A stretch of DNA of 64,000 nt from Symbiodinium microadriaticum (Eukaryota; Sar; Dinophyceae; Suessiales; Symbiodiniaceae), in the NCBI GenBank assembly GCA_001939145.1, contig LSRX01001136.1, positions 101,948 through 165,947 of the forward strand. Direction: 5' to 3'. Shown piece after piece: positions 32,403 to 45,100 of this stretch (position 1 is its first letter; each line of letters opens with the position of its first letter). Both the position numbers and the translations under genes were made by a program. The notes below the pieces were generated by a model. The model was given only the letters and a program-made list of their open reading frames with translations, did not search any database and was not told the origin of the DNA.

Positions 32403-33545
32403 AGTGGGATCGGAAGAATTTCGAGGACCTCCCGCAGGATCTCCCGGGCGCCCTTGGAGTCAGATAAATGCTCAGTGCTCGGGGCTTCACTCCATGGGTG
32501 CGAGCAGATCAAGAGCAATGGAGCCGCCTTGGCCCCTCAAAGCTCCCAAACACTGAAACGGGCCTTTGCATTTCTAGCCAGCTGAGGCCCCAGGCTCGAA
32601 TCCTGCGCGGCGTTGCGCGGTTCAGACCCGAAGCCCCCAAAAACCTCCCAGCCTTTCGGCTCGGCCAGGCACCATGGAAGTCACGGGCCTTTCGGCCCCA
32701 GAGCCCAAGGGACACATGGGACGCTTCAAGGCGCAGTCGGGTAGAGACTGCATTTTGGGGTGTGGAGGTTTAGGTTCAGGGGGTTATTTATTAGGGTTTT
32801 CGAGGGTTAGGTTTTCGAGTTCTGCGAGCTGTGTTCGCGTGTAGCCACATGAGTCGTTGGAAATAGATCGCATGACCGAAGGTTTGTTGCTGTACGGTGT
32901 TGTTGGAAAAAGTTTGGAGTTGGAGACAAATGCAACAGATGAAGAGTAAGCCAAGTAATTGGAAGGGCAGTCCCGTCATTACGAGGAAGCAGGGCGGGCA
33001 GCACAAAAAGGGACCCATTTATGACAGCTGCCAGGGGCGCTGCTACCTTTGTGGAGAGAAAGGGCGCGGGCCTTACAGCGGCATGCAAACAGGGAAGTCG
33101 TGGCTAGATCCACCAGGACTGGATTTCTGACAGCATCGACCCATCTGTAATCGGAGTTCCTTACCAGAACAAATACCTTGACCTTGAGAGCTCAGGTCGC
33201 AGGGGGAGTGATTGTGCAGTTCAAGTTCAGCTTTCAGATCAATTATCAACTAGGCCTCTTGTAGTTGGCACTGAAGAGCTGCCTGCGAGGCACAGCAAAA
33301 GCCACTGCAAGCTCCATGGGGACCTGCCCAAGGGGCCTCCAGAGGCCTTCCCCCCTGCCCTTGAAGAGAGCTTATTCACTTCAACATGAGACCGGCTGCT
33401 GATGCATTGCCAGCTGGGGTAGCTCAGCAGTACGCAGAAAACATGCGTGCAGGTTGTGGCTGGCTGCTGAGACCAATCTTCGGCGCGTACAATGCCAGGT
33501 ATCGAATTGAAATAGTGCAAAACAATTACGTACAGGTCCCCTCTC
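32403..33545. other. Stretch without recognisable genes
   Basis: GC-rich DNA with short open frames on both strands. A TTAGGGTTTT/TTTAGG-like stretch lies at about 32765-32820. No domain is recognised. Confidence 0.4.
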
Positions 33546-34084
33546 CATAAACCCGTTTCGGCGGACTCTAATAGATATTACGGACGTCCCATGGGTCCGC
33601 ACTCCACCCTCGGAATTCAAATTATATTAGAGAATTGATTTTCAAAATAATGGCAAATCATTTCTCTAAAGAGATTCAGAATTCATAAATTCTGAGAACT
33701 CTAATAATGAATTAGTAGACGCAAAGATTATAAATTGAAATTCAAAAGACTAACCTGAGACTTAATTGGTTTCTTAAATATAGAATTAGTTCCATAATAA
33801 AACGGTGTAGTGTGATTCCGTGCGCGTTGATGCGTTTCCTTTTGAAAGCCTTTTGCGTGCCTGTCTCCCGGTACGAAAATGTCAGAAATTTTGGTAGATT
33901 GAGAAAATCTAGCGGTATTAAAATTTTCCCAGATTTTGGTAGCTTTAGGCGGACATGCATAAAATTTCCGAAATTGTTGGTAGGTGCACTCGCGGTCATA
34001 AAATTTTCAGGATTTTCGGCGAGCCTTTAGAGATCTCGCGGTATGAAATGTTCGATATTTTGTTAGCTCGAGGGGGACATGTTT

Positions 34085-34087
34085 TTT

Positions 34088-34118
<31 letters not shown>

Positions 34119-34155
34119 CGTCCGTCCGTCCGTCCGTCCGTCCGTCCGTCCGTCC

Positions 34156-34191
<36 letters not shown>

Positions 34192-34215
34192 GTGTCTGTC
34201 TTGTTTGTATCTGTT
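34085..34215. repeat. TCTG/TCCG tetranucleotide tract
   Basis: (TCTG)n, then (TCCG)n, then (TCTG)n, decaying to TTTGTATCTG-like sequence. Serine/valine/cysteine open frames here come from the repeat. Confidence 0.9.
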
Positions 34216-35365
34216 TGTGTCTGTCTGTATATGTCTCTGTCTGTCTGGCTATTTGTATTTGTAAGTTTGTATTGCTATTTGTATTTGTAAGTTTGTATTG
34301 TTTGTTATATCTATTTATTTGTGTCGTTTGTTTGTTTGTCTCTATCTGTCTGGATCTATTTATATATATATATATATTTATTTGTCTGTCTATATCTATT
34401 TATTTATTTGGTTGTCTATCTCTATTTCTTTATATATATATCTTGTTTTATTTATTTCTATTTTTTTTTTGATTTGGATTATATCTGGCTATTTTTATAT
34501 TTATTAGATATTGTAGTTTTTTTCTAGTTATATTTTTATTACGAAAAATAAGAGGAAAAAATATTTCTTTTTATGAAGAGAAAGTATTTGAATTGGTGCT
34601 TATATTGTTGATACTAAAGTACTGGATTTTGCGAGTATATAAATTCTCAATTTATAAAAGAATAGATTTTTGATATATTCTACTAGATTAATGGTCGTGA
34701 CATTCTAATTTGAATTGAATATATATATATGAAGCACTTGAAATGAATTCTTTAACGCTAAGAATATCGAATATATAGATTGATCTATTTCGATGATGAG
34801 ATAATCGATTTCAATTCGATATTTAGATTCGAATTCGTGAATAATTTTGCAAAAAATATATTGATATATTAAGAATTATCTTGGAAAGATTTATAATAAT
34901 GATAGATTAAAGAATTATCTTGAGATCAAATATTAAATTATAAGAATTCAATGAAGATGATAATTCGCTCTTCATTTAGAAGAACAAATCTATTCTCGTA
35001 TGAATAAATCGAAAAAATATTTAGTTCTGTGAAAATAGAAATGAATATATGCATTATTTATGATTTTTCGAGAATATTGATTATTTATATATTGATATAA
35101 TATTATCATATTTTCAAGAATTTTTTTTAAATTATTTTTCATGTAATATTTTAATATCAAATCTTAATATATCTAATTTTCTAATTTATATTTAATGATA
35201 ATTATATGATCTCGATTATATTTCGTATCTCTTTATTTCATTAATTGATTTTTATCTGATCATATCTAGATTCATTTTATAGCATAAAAATCTATTTTCA
35301 TTCAAAAGATGATTCTATTTGATTTCATATTTCAAGATTATATCTATATTTGATTCATATCTGAT

Positions 35366-35790
35366 ATAGATTGATCAGATTTCTTATTGAATATCTTTTC
35401 TTTCAAGAATATATATTTTGATGATCCCGATTGGTCATATATCTTGAAATCATCTCCTTTTTCGAACGATATAATCTTATCATATATCTTAAAATATCCT
35501 TCTTCTGATTATCTTAAATCTTTCTTCTTTTGGGGAATTAATCATATTTCTTTAATCTATTAATTTATTTAAAATTTGTAATATATATATATAGATATAA
35601 TTATATCTCTAATCAGATTTATTGCTAAATATCTTCTCCTTTTAGAATATATATTCGCAAAAGTCTTGTCTTACCTTTTATCTTAAAATTTCCTACTTCT
35701 GATTATCTTAAATCTTTCTTCTTTTGGGAGAATTAATTATTCTTCCTAAATCTATTCACTTATTTAATGATTAAATATATTTCTTAATCC
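35366..35790. repeat. Diverged direct duplication inside the AT-rich island
   Basis: Two successive segments, about 35366-35590 and 35604-35790, share ordered blocks. These are CAGATTT..TT..AATATCTT, AGAATATATAT, and a long one around CTTCTGATTATCTTAAATC plus TTTCTTCTTTTGGG. The offset shifts from about 238 to 194 bases because of indels. Confidence 0.7.
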
Positions 35791-38700
35791 TTGACGACCC
35801 AAATCGATCTCATTTGAAAAATCTTTCTCTTATCATATGCTCCCAGAAGATCATACATATTAAATCATCCGCTTATTTGGTCACCTAAATTACTCATAAA
35901 TCCGCATTATCATATTACGATCCAGATTCTTCTCATTAATAAAAAGTCAAATCTTTCCTTTAGAAATAAATTATTGATATTTCTGAATTTGTATCTTTAT
36001 TTGACGATCTCGATTGAATCGATATCTTAAATCTTCTGAATCATATATTTCAAATCTAAATCTCATTTGATGATTTCGATTAGTCATTTTCATATTTTCG
36101 TCTCTTCAATAAATGATCTTATGTTCAAAGATATATCTTAAATATATTTCTTTCATAGATTGAATCTAGATCATTCTATATCTTATTTTGACGATCTATA
36201 TTTATCATATTTCTTAATATCCCTCTTTCGCTGACATAAATTAATCAAACTAATCATATGATCCGAATACCATCCTTCTTATGATGATTCTAATTCATCA
36301 TAAATCTTCACTCCCGAATAAATATATATTCCATTCCTCGTCCCATATTTGGGGATCCCGATTCAACATAGATATGAAATCTATCTCTTTATTTCTCGAT
36401 GAAATATCATTGGGAATTTCAATTCTTCTTCGGATCCCAATTAATTTATATTTTTCATAATTCCAATGAATGATATTCTTTCAATCTATTCATCTTTTCT
36501 AGATATAAAACATACATTTTAAATCTGCCTCCTTCCCATAATTCTATCGATTCATATATTTTCTATTCTTTTTTAGCTATTTATTTTTAATAATCTCTCT
36601 CATCAGATATTGCCATATATCTTTGCCTGAGACAGAGAAAAATCGCTGCCCAACAAAAATAACAGAAATGACAAGACTCGGGCTCTCCGAGATTTCCCCC
36701 TTCATATTAAAATCGTCGCCAGCCGCCGAATCGAAAGTAACGGAAAGTCTCGGAGAGGCGGGCATGTCGTTGGCGGAAGGAGGGCCAATCGAGGCGAGTG
36801 TCACGGAGTGACGGGCGAAGGCCTGCGTGCGTGGAGTGCGGATGAGGGTATGTCGAGGGGAGTGTCGCGGAGTGGCGGGCGAATGCGCGAGTGAGTGCGT
36901 ATCTGTGTGTCTGTGGATATATCGGTCGGGAGTGGTGGGGGAATATTACGGAGCGGGTGAGGGTCGAGGAGTGTCGTAGAGCAATGGGCGAGGTTGGGAG
37001 GGAATGTGGGAAGATATATGATGAGAATCGGGATCGTATCTATGTGCGCGCTTGCTTGCGTATTTAGTTGAATATAGATATATATCTTTCTCCAACTTTG
37101 CGTCTATGTGTGTCTCTGTATTGGCTGTTCATATGTCAATATATAAAAAAGAAGGTAGGTGTATATTTGAATATATCTATATATATAAATATGAATCTGA
37201 TATATTTATTTGCTTATATGGATATATATATATATATCTTCGTGTGCCTCCGTGAATCTATTTATATCTAGCACTCCCCCAATGGTGCATGGTCTAGGAT
37301 GCCCCCCCCCCCCTCCCCTCCTATGGGGTGTGGGGTCTCTCTTCGCCGTGGGGTAAGGATTTGGAGTTTAAGATTTCATTTCAATTTTTGAATTCGGGGT
37401 ATAGGCGTTGAAATTAGAAATTATAAGGATTCGAATTAACAAGAACTTAAGGAGGATTTGAAGATATAGATTGGTTAAGAGATGATTTATATTCTATTTC
37501 AAATTCGGAGCCTATATTGAGACGAAAGATAAGATTAGATATAAGATGAAAATTAGACGCGCCTCTTTACTTGTACAAGGAGCCATTGCTTGGGATATAT
37601 AATTTCGCTACTCGGTGCGCTCTCTAGCTGTCGTTGGATACTCAGCTAATGTAGTAGGCATCTTCTCGACGCCTTCCATGCCAGGCATGGTTATGGTTCT
37701 GAAATGACTCCGGGCCAAGTTCATTGCGTCCGGGACAATTATGCATAAATTAGATTTTGAATTAAAATAATTGCCGCTTCAATTTCAATAGGCTTATCAA
37801 ATAGAAATCCTTTCATGAACAGCTATTATTTCTTGTTGGAAATTAAAGCTGCTTTGCGCTCCATTCGTGCGGCACATAACCAGCGAAATTTTAATATAAT
37901 TCATAAGATAGAAAAATTTTTAGATATAAAAATAAATTCCACTAAAATATAATTATATCGTATATATAATTTATAATTTTGGGGCAAAAAGACCCGTATC
38001 CTTTATAATCTATCGATATAATTTCTCTCTAATATTTCATAACTAATCATATCTATAAATTCATTATTATATTTCTTCATAAAATTCAATTATCTCTATA
38101 TTCAATTCTCCTAATTTATTTTTTTCTTATATTTTTTCTAAGAATTCATATCCTTATATTTTATACGATCTCCATTAAATTATTATATAAATAAAAAATA
38201 ACTTTATTTCAAAAGATATTTTCAAATTTAATCTACATCAATTTGTCTCTCTATGTCTCTAGTCAATATCGAATATCTCAAAAATTCGATAAAATACTTT
38301 ATAAATTATTATCAATTATCAATAAAAATATATTTAAATTTTCAAATTTTCCAAATATAACAATTATATTCTTTTCATAAACATCAAAAATATCATTCCA
38401 TATTTCTTAATATTCGAAAATATGTATATATATTCTTAATTGTCATCTTCTTTTTTATTTATTAAAAATATCTATCATTAAAAATATTCATCTTATAATA
38501 AGCTTATTAATAATCTATAAATATCTAATTTCTTACGATAGTTGAAATTTCTCTTTTTTATATCATATTTTCAATATTCCATATCATAAAGAAATTCAAT
38601 TAAAAAATCAAATAATCCTTAAATAAATGCAAATATCAATTCAATTTCTTTTCGATGACGTTATTTTCATAAATTTATATATATAGAAAAAATGAATCAA

Positions 38701-38936
38701 ATTATTTTCAATATCCGTTATGGAGAAGATCTTCTTTTATAAGACCCGTCCAAGGTTCAAACAATTCCATCCATAATCTAAAATTTGATATTCTGGACGA
38801 GAGCCATGATATTGTAAACAATAAGAAATGCCTGTCAATTATCTATATCTTCGCAAGATCTGTGGTTTCTTTTTGGTACATTGGAAAAGGTCAACTACCT
38901 CCAAAAAAAACCAGAACCGATGGTGCGAGCTGGGTG

Positions 38937-40331
38937 TCAACTTGCAGGTCGCAGTCGGTACAACATGTGTGGCACCGGGTACCGCAAGGTTTGTGCGATG
39001 GGCGCCTCCTCCAGAACTTCCAGGCCGGCATGCGCGAAAAACTCTCGCCACTTCTCGTCGGAAAGAACTCCGGACATGTAGTCGTCTGGATCTTGTCCGA
39101 AAGGTCTGAAGTGCTCCTGCGTTACATGCCAAGCGAGCCGCTGAGCAGAAGGAGTTCCAGCAGAATCTGGCAAATCCTCCAGAACGAGAATCTCACGGCC
39201 CACGCGCGCCGCCTCAGCCAGTAGTCCTGTCCGATCCGGCACTGGTACATGATGCAATACAAATGCCAACACAACCACATCGAACTCGCCATCCGCGAAC
39301 GGCCAAGGAGCGTTGTCCTCGACCACGAAAACGTCAACAGAATCCAGACGTGCACGAGCTCTTTGGGCAAGCTCGGGATTTGACTCCACCAAAGTAATTT
39401 GACGCGGCCCATCTTCAGACAGAACTTGCGGGTCAAATGCCCAGGACATCAACGATCCGTCACCACAGCCAAAATCCAGCAAACGCATCTGTGTGCCATC
39501 GCTGCTCTGCAGGTAAGGCCTCAAGGCGTCGAAGTATCGTCTCCTGGACATCTCTTTAAGGCACTCTTGGGCAACAACGACTGGAGTTTTGCGAAGTGTG
39601 TCTGCAGAAGCGCCTTGGTTGAGAGTGCAACACACAGCAGACACGCCGCCTGCAGTGTCAGGAAACACCTCAGTCTGCCAGTCCAAATGTGGCAGTTTCA
39701 GAAAGGAGAATGGCAAGACTTCGTCTTGGCCGGAGGCACAGGTGAGAAACCAAAACTTCCCGCCGTTGCGGAGCACCTTCGCAATTGAGGCCAGATTGAT
39801 GATAAAGTCATTGGATAAACTGAACTCATGTCCGCCAAGAGGATAAAACCGGTTTTGCCGTGCTTCCCATCCAGCTGCGAGGACTTCTTCAGATCGGACC
39901 TCGACGATCAAGTCGTAGCTGTCCGGTTCGCACTGCCGCAAACTTCGGAGATCATTCCCCACATTGCCCTTAACACCTCCGATCTCCTCTTTTGGTCCGA
40001 TGAACAGCAAGTCAGCATCCGGCATGTCCTCCAAAGACCTCTTGACAGATGCGGCGAGGACGGGGTGCAGGGTCCCCAGTGCATCCAGATTCGTGCCAGT
40101 GCAAGCGAACCGATGCACCGCTGGTCTGGGCTTTGTGCTTCTGCCGCAAAGTACGGTCATCAGAGTGAAGCCGACGCCTGCAGCAGCCCTTTCCAACCAT
40201 GGCTGCTGCCCAGCCAATGCCAATCTTGTAGGAAGGTTTCTTGAGATGCCTGCGGGACCGTGCGGCGCCAACGGGCTGCAAGTTCCGCAGGCATGAGCTG
40301 CCGATGACGCCCGTGGGAGAAACATCATCAT
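38937..40331 (-). CDS. Class I SAM-dependent methyltransferase, two-module
   Basis: One uninterrupted frame of 464 residues. Residues about 1-90 look like a leader: basic and Ala-rich, with hydrophobic AGVGFTLMTVL at about 51-61. Residues about 104-235 look like a degenerate Rossmann methyltransferase half (ADLLFIGPKEEIGG; SYDLIVEVRSEEVL; IAKVLRNGGKFWFLT) without a glycine motif. Residues about 250-464 form a complete domain. Motif I is LLDFGCGDGS (D286, G288, G290), the acidic strand end is LVESNPE (E316), and the later motif is WPFADGEFDVVVLAFVLHHV (343-362), as in the Methyltransf_11 group. It should transfer a methyl group from S-adenosylmethionine; the acceptor is unknown. Start is the first of three ATGs at 40331. 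No intron is needed, unlike the neighbours. The 3' end faces the AT-rich island. An organelle-targeting role for the leader is inference. Confidence 0.85.
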   Translation of the reverse strand: MMMFLPRASSAAHACGTCSPLAPHGPAGISRNLPTRLALAGQQPWLERAAAGVGFTLMTVLCGRSTKPRPAVHRFACTGTNLDALGTLHPVLAASVKRSLEDMPDADLLFIGPKEEIGGVKGNVGNDLRSLRQCEPDSYDLIVEVRSEEVLAAGWEARQNRFYPLGGHEFSLSNDFIINLASIAKVLRNGGKFWFLTCASGQDEVLPFSFLKLPHLDWQTEVFPDTAGGVSAVCCTLNQGASADTLRKTPVVVAQECLKEMSRRRYFDALRPYLQSSDGTQMRLLDFGCGDGSLMSWAFDPQVLSEDGPRQITLVESNPELAQRARARLDSVDVFVVEDNAPWPFADGEFDVVVLAFVLHHVPVPDRTGLLAEAARVGREILVLEDLPDSAGTPSAQRLAWHVTQEHFRPFGQDPDDYMSGVLSDEKWREFFAHAGLEVLEEAPIAQTLRYPVPHMLYRLRPAS

Positions 40332-42068
40332 GGACAGAGATATGGGCGCGCAAAGGTATTCTGTGACGGTGATACAAGCCAGTTACAGCTGGTTTGGCTT
40401 CTGCTCGGAGACTGTGTACTGCAGTACTACATGCGACCTGCATGTCGCGACAATTGTCAGGACGTTTTGTTGACGGATGCCTGCACTCGCAGTGAACTAG
40501 AAAGAAATTCATGATGTAGCATGTAGCACATGATGCGAGCTTGTTGCGAAGTGAGCTGCAGCAAGAACTGATGACCGCATGAGCTGAAACGTTGCCAACC
40601 ATGTTTTGTCTCAAACCCACACCTGCTGAAGTTGTTCGCCGTCTGAATTTCAGCTTAGTGAGAAGGTGGGAGGAAGTTGGCTTGAGCAATACGAGGCCCC
40701 TTTGTTGCTAGCGAAACGATGGCAGGCGCCATACGCCGATTCGTCGGCTTCGACGATGATGACAGCAACGGCAGCTGCAACGACTTCCTGCAACGAGCTG
40801 GTGGAAAATGCAGAGACGGCTCGGGAAAATGTCAGGGTGCTTTTCACAGTCGCTGCTGTCATACGTCAAGAACACAGGAAGGGCGCGCCTCGCCCTCAAA
40901 GCACGTTGGCCAAATTCACAACCTGGCTGGAAATGAACTCATGATAACTTATAACTGTGTTCAGGTCTCCTGCGTTTCGGCTCGTTAGGTCCAAGGGCTC
41001 TGCAGTGCAGGTCTACTTGTCTGCTGGTGCCTCGATCGGCAACCGGCGTTTGAGACATCATGGGCAGACTGACTCTGCAAGGCCCACAACAGCATGTCCG
41101 GGGCCAAAAGCACTGCGACCGTTCTATCTGCCCTTCACAGTCCCAAAACAACGCGGGCACAGTCAGTAAGCAACCGAACTGTGAAGTTCCGGAAAAGTCA
41201 GACTTCAGGTACGAGCTTCGCGGCAGTCTTGAACAACAAACACGTGTCATGTGCATCCGGGCCTGATCCCAGCCGCGCTCCAGCAAGTTTATGACTCGCA
41301 CGCCTCGCTCCTCACCGGGCAGGACACTTCAACTAGGGTGATTGGGTGATGTGAGGTGATGCCCGCGAACTCGGAGAGCTGCTCCCACGGATCCAAACCC
41401 AGCCTGGAGGGCATTGGCACCCTTGGTATCCAAGATGTCGAGAAGTAAAGCTTCTTTGCCAAGATAGTGGCTCCTGGCACGGTGGAGAACACGGGAGCGG
41501 CAGGCGAATGGCTAGCGGTTCAGTGGAGATGATCTGCAAATTGGGACTGTTCGGATCAGCCTTCCCAGTTCCGAAAACCCGGTCTTGACAGCAAACTCCA
41601 CGCAGTCCGAAGCTCTCCCTCAAACGCTTCAACGGGCTACAAAACACGCCACTTAAGAAGAACCCCTCCAAACCCCACAGAATCCCCCTCAACAGCCCCG
41701 AGGGAAACTCAGATTACAATGATTTCGACATGGCAACCCGAGTCCGGACCGGCCTCTGCTCGCTATTTCTGAGCAGCGTCACATCCTTGCATTGAATTTT
41801 TACAGTAATACACAGTAACAGCCTATAATATACTATTCTAATGGACTATAATAAACTATGACAGACTACAACATACTCTAACAGGCTATAATATCCTATA
41901 CTAGACCGTAGTATAAGATAATGGACTCGAATTTTAGAACATACCACTATAGAAGCCAAAAACATTGTAACACATACTATTATACACTATGTTTGAGTTT
42001 AATATTCTGTAGTAGACTACAATATACCCTGATTGACTATAATATACTATATAAGGTCTGTGTCTCAG
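40332..42068. other. Stretch without recognisable genes, then TATAA-rich repeat
   Basis: Up to about 41800 there are short open frames on both strands but no recognised domain. From about 41810 to 42055 the sequence is a loose repeat of ACTATAATATACT-like units (CTATAATA, GACTATAAT), probably in an intron because it ends at a CTCAG acceptor. Confidence 0.5.
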
Positions 42069-42197
42069 GTGAACACTCCCAGGGCATGGCTCAACAGAAT
42101 CTGCTGGACATCTGGGCAATGCTGAACCCAAGGCATGACGCCAGTCGCAAAGGCTGGGGCATCGTACTCAACTCCGGCGGAGGCAAGCAAGTGCAAG
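42069..42197 (+). CDS. Candidate internal exon, unrecognised
   Basis: Bounded by TGTCTCAG and a GTTGAG donor, phase 1 at both ends. The peptide reads EHSQGMAQQNLLDIWAMLNP, then RHDASRKGWGIVLNSGGGKQ. No family is recognised. The AT-rich repeat immediately upstream would be the intron. The - strand is also open here, so the call is tentative. Confidence 0.28.
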
Positions 42198-45100
42198 GTT
42201 GAGTTGAGTGGGTCCTGCATGCACTCGACTCTGAAGTCCTCAATCCTAATGTGGACTGAGACTTTCCCTCTCATGTCAGAGTGCTTTGTGGCCGGGTTTG
42301 CGGTCCTATAGCAGGCTCAAGCGGCAGTCCTGGGCCTGGTCTTCAGGCACGGCGAGGATGCGAATGAAGAAGCTCCTTGCAGTTCCAAGTCTTCGAAGTT
42401 CAAGCATGTCCAAACCACGTGCTGCAATTGCCGGTCGAGTATGGCGATTAAGCGCGACAGATACTCCCAACGCATGAGCTCTGAAGCCTCGAAATTTCAA
42501 AGACTCCTCAGTTTAGGTTCGCCATGCTATGGGGATGATCAGGGGGAACAATCCCACAGTGCATGATAATTTGCGACCCATCTCCTCCGCAGCTGTTGAA
42601 GCGCAGATGCGGCTAGCGGCGCCAAGGCGACCTGAGGGATTTCACGTGCTTTCAGGAGAGGCAGTCTTCCAACTCTGTTACAGGAGTGCAGATAGGACGG
42701 GGAGATCCTGGCTCAAAATGGGCGCGTGCACCTGCCAGCCTGCACGGCTCTGTGAGCTGCGGTAAGTCTACATGACGATCTTCAATCCAAGCGTAGCAAG
42801 GACTCTTTGCGATCGGCCTAGTTGTGTGAAATGTATCTCTGCAGCTTGCAGTACCGAGTGTTCACAGTCTCCTGATTGGACAGTCAGTGAACTCAGGATC
42901 TGGGCAAGGGGATGTGGTGCCAGGTTTCTTGATGTCGTTTTCGGTGTGATTGTGGTATGATTCATCGGGACCTGAACTTCATCACGAAAAGGATTTAGGG
43001 TTTAGGGAAGCGTCATTAGGGTACAGTATGGGCTCTCTGGTTCCGAATGGTTCCGAGATTGTGAGAACAGATTACAGGAAGGTCTACTCCGCTCCGGCCA
43101 CCTCGTCTGCGGCATTCCCATGCCACAGGGCGGGCATGCCTGGTCGAGCTCTTTTCGTCATGTTCGGCAGCTTCTTTTGGGTGGATTCCGTTCTTGTCTT
43201 GCTGCCGTCAACGACTATGAACTTACATGGCCTACCGGGCACAGATCATGCAAAGCTTCAAAGTTCGTATCAGAAAGATCATTCAGTTTTGGATACTGCT
43301 CGGGCGAGGGAGGGGTGGGTGATGGCAAGTCAAGCTTGCTGAGGCGCGTGCCGATGAACAAATGTCGCTTGCTCCGTCGATGCCTGGCTGTGCCAGACGG
43401 CATGACGCCTCTGAATGAGCTCTTGCAGTCTCTAGCCATCTGTCCTTTCTGCTGCTAGAACAAGATTTGAATGATTCGCAGCAATCGCAGCTGAACTTCA
43501 CGGGAGTGGCAGTCAATAAGAAGTGCCGAGTTTGCCGATCCACAACCTGACTGGAAAGCACATGCGGCTGTGTGATACGACTTGAAGCAATACCAATCAC
43601 AAGTTTGTCTGCCGAGTCATCATATGACAACAGGGACTCTTTGCCTGTGAGTGCGAGGTAGGGGCAGGTCTTCAAAAATCAGTAGATGACGACATCTCTC
43701 GTCTGAGTTTACGGAGAAGCATGCAAAAATCGAAGGGCCTTGTACAGAGGACCAACTCAACCCGAATCCAGCATAGTAAGACTTCTCTTGCGAGAAAACC
43801 CACTTGAAGGCGAAACCATTGCGGCTGAATTGGGGTTCCTTATAGTAGAACAGAACATGCACGAACCGTTAGGGGTTTCGGGTTCATTGCGCGATGTTGA
43901 AATCGCCGATGCTCTATGGAGCATGAATCACGATATGCAGAGAGCACAACTCAACAGCCAAGAGCTATCTATCAGTAACCTGAAGTAGACTCCTCGGTCA
44001 GCAGCGACCCATGAGACCCTTGATAGGGGCTTCTCGAGAGAGACCGTCCGAAAGATTTCCGTGCAGCTGCATTTTCATGGTTTCTGGGGCCAATACCAAC
44101 AAACCAATCCAATCGGTCAAAACTGCTGTAGCCTCGCATCCTCAAGCATTTCAACATGGGCCTTGCGCCCAATGACTATTGGCCTTCCAAGCCTCGCCTC
44201 ACATCAGACTAAGTTTTCTCCCGGTGGCTGACAAGGCCATAGCTTCTGCCCATTTGCGGCCTGGGACTCAATCATCTCTTTTCTGACATCATGGTATGCA
44301 TCAAAATTCAGAGGAAAGGACCGTGCCAAAATGCAATACGCACTTGCTGCAGTACGAAGAGTCCTCTCTCAGTGCTCGTCGCATGTACACCAAACCTTCG
44401 CCCGCGACGCGATTCTCCGAGCCTCTGGCGGATGCCGATGTAGGCATTGCGGAAGCCCTGCAGCTACACAGGACACAGGAACGAGGACACCCACACATCC
44501 CTGATCATGCCTGTAACCAGGCCATGCTGCATGTAGGCGAGCTACAATGAACGCACTGGGGAATTTCTGCGGGCCTGCCGCTTAGGTCTACAGTTGACAG
44601 CAGAGCACAGCCCATGCCATAAGGTGGGTCCGCCCGAGAGTGCCGAGAGCACTGGCACCAATCAAACTTACGAATGCTCGGCGTGGTTGCTAATCCTGCA
44701 ATCGGGTTTTCGGTGTGTGTTTGTTCTACAGACGATGTGTGGAATTTGCTGGCCTTTCAGGTCCCAAGGATTTCATGGACCAGCCTTCGAGTCACACTGC
44801 TTTTGGGATTCATTTGCGGATTGTCATGGAGCTCAATTCTTACGGCCTTCCTTGCCTAAGATTCAAGCCCAGGTGGGCAAGCACCGGTCCGAGAAAAGCA
44901 CCCGTAAGCCTTTGGTAGCCGTCCCGACGGGGCTGCGGCCTTGGTGTGCTTGAACTCCGCATAGCCCTCATTCCAGTCTGGTGGGCTGGGCGGGTTGATG
45001 TCGCTTGTCGGCGAGACCTGTTGCCGCATTCAGCAACTCACTGCCTTACCGCTAATAGTCTTTCCAATCAACACATGTAGCTTTACAGAGTCTACGGCTG

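Larger units (their letters stand above)
33546..38860. other. AT-rich island, no convincing genes
   Basis: Base composition falls sharply near 33600 and recovers near 38860. For about 5.3 kb the DNA is dominated by ATCTT/GATTC/AATAT strings, with frequent stops in all frames and no recognisable protein or RNA. A less AT-rich patch lies at about 36620-37015. It contains two copies of GAGTGTCRCGGAGTGRCGGG (about 36799 and 36858) and an open frame of 62 codons of no known family. A C-run lies near 37300. Another less AT-rich patch is at about 37555-37740. Possible explanations are an insertion, AT-rich satellite-like DNA, organellar or foreign DNA, or a mis-join. The right edge abuts the 3' end of the methyltransferase gene. 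Confidence 0.8.

Noticed and set aside
34079..34527. Cysteine/serine-rich open frames of up to 128 codons
   Set aside because: Direct translations of TCTG/TCCG repeats decaying into AT-rich sequence.
40012..40689. 225-codon open frame on the - strand
   Set aside because: It overlaps the methyltransferase gene in another frame and has no domain; it is a shadow of that gene.
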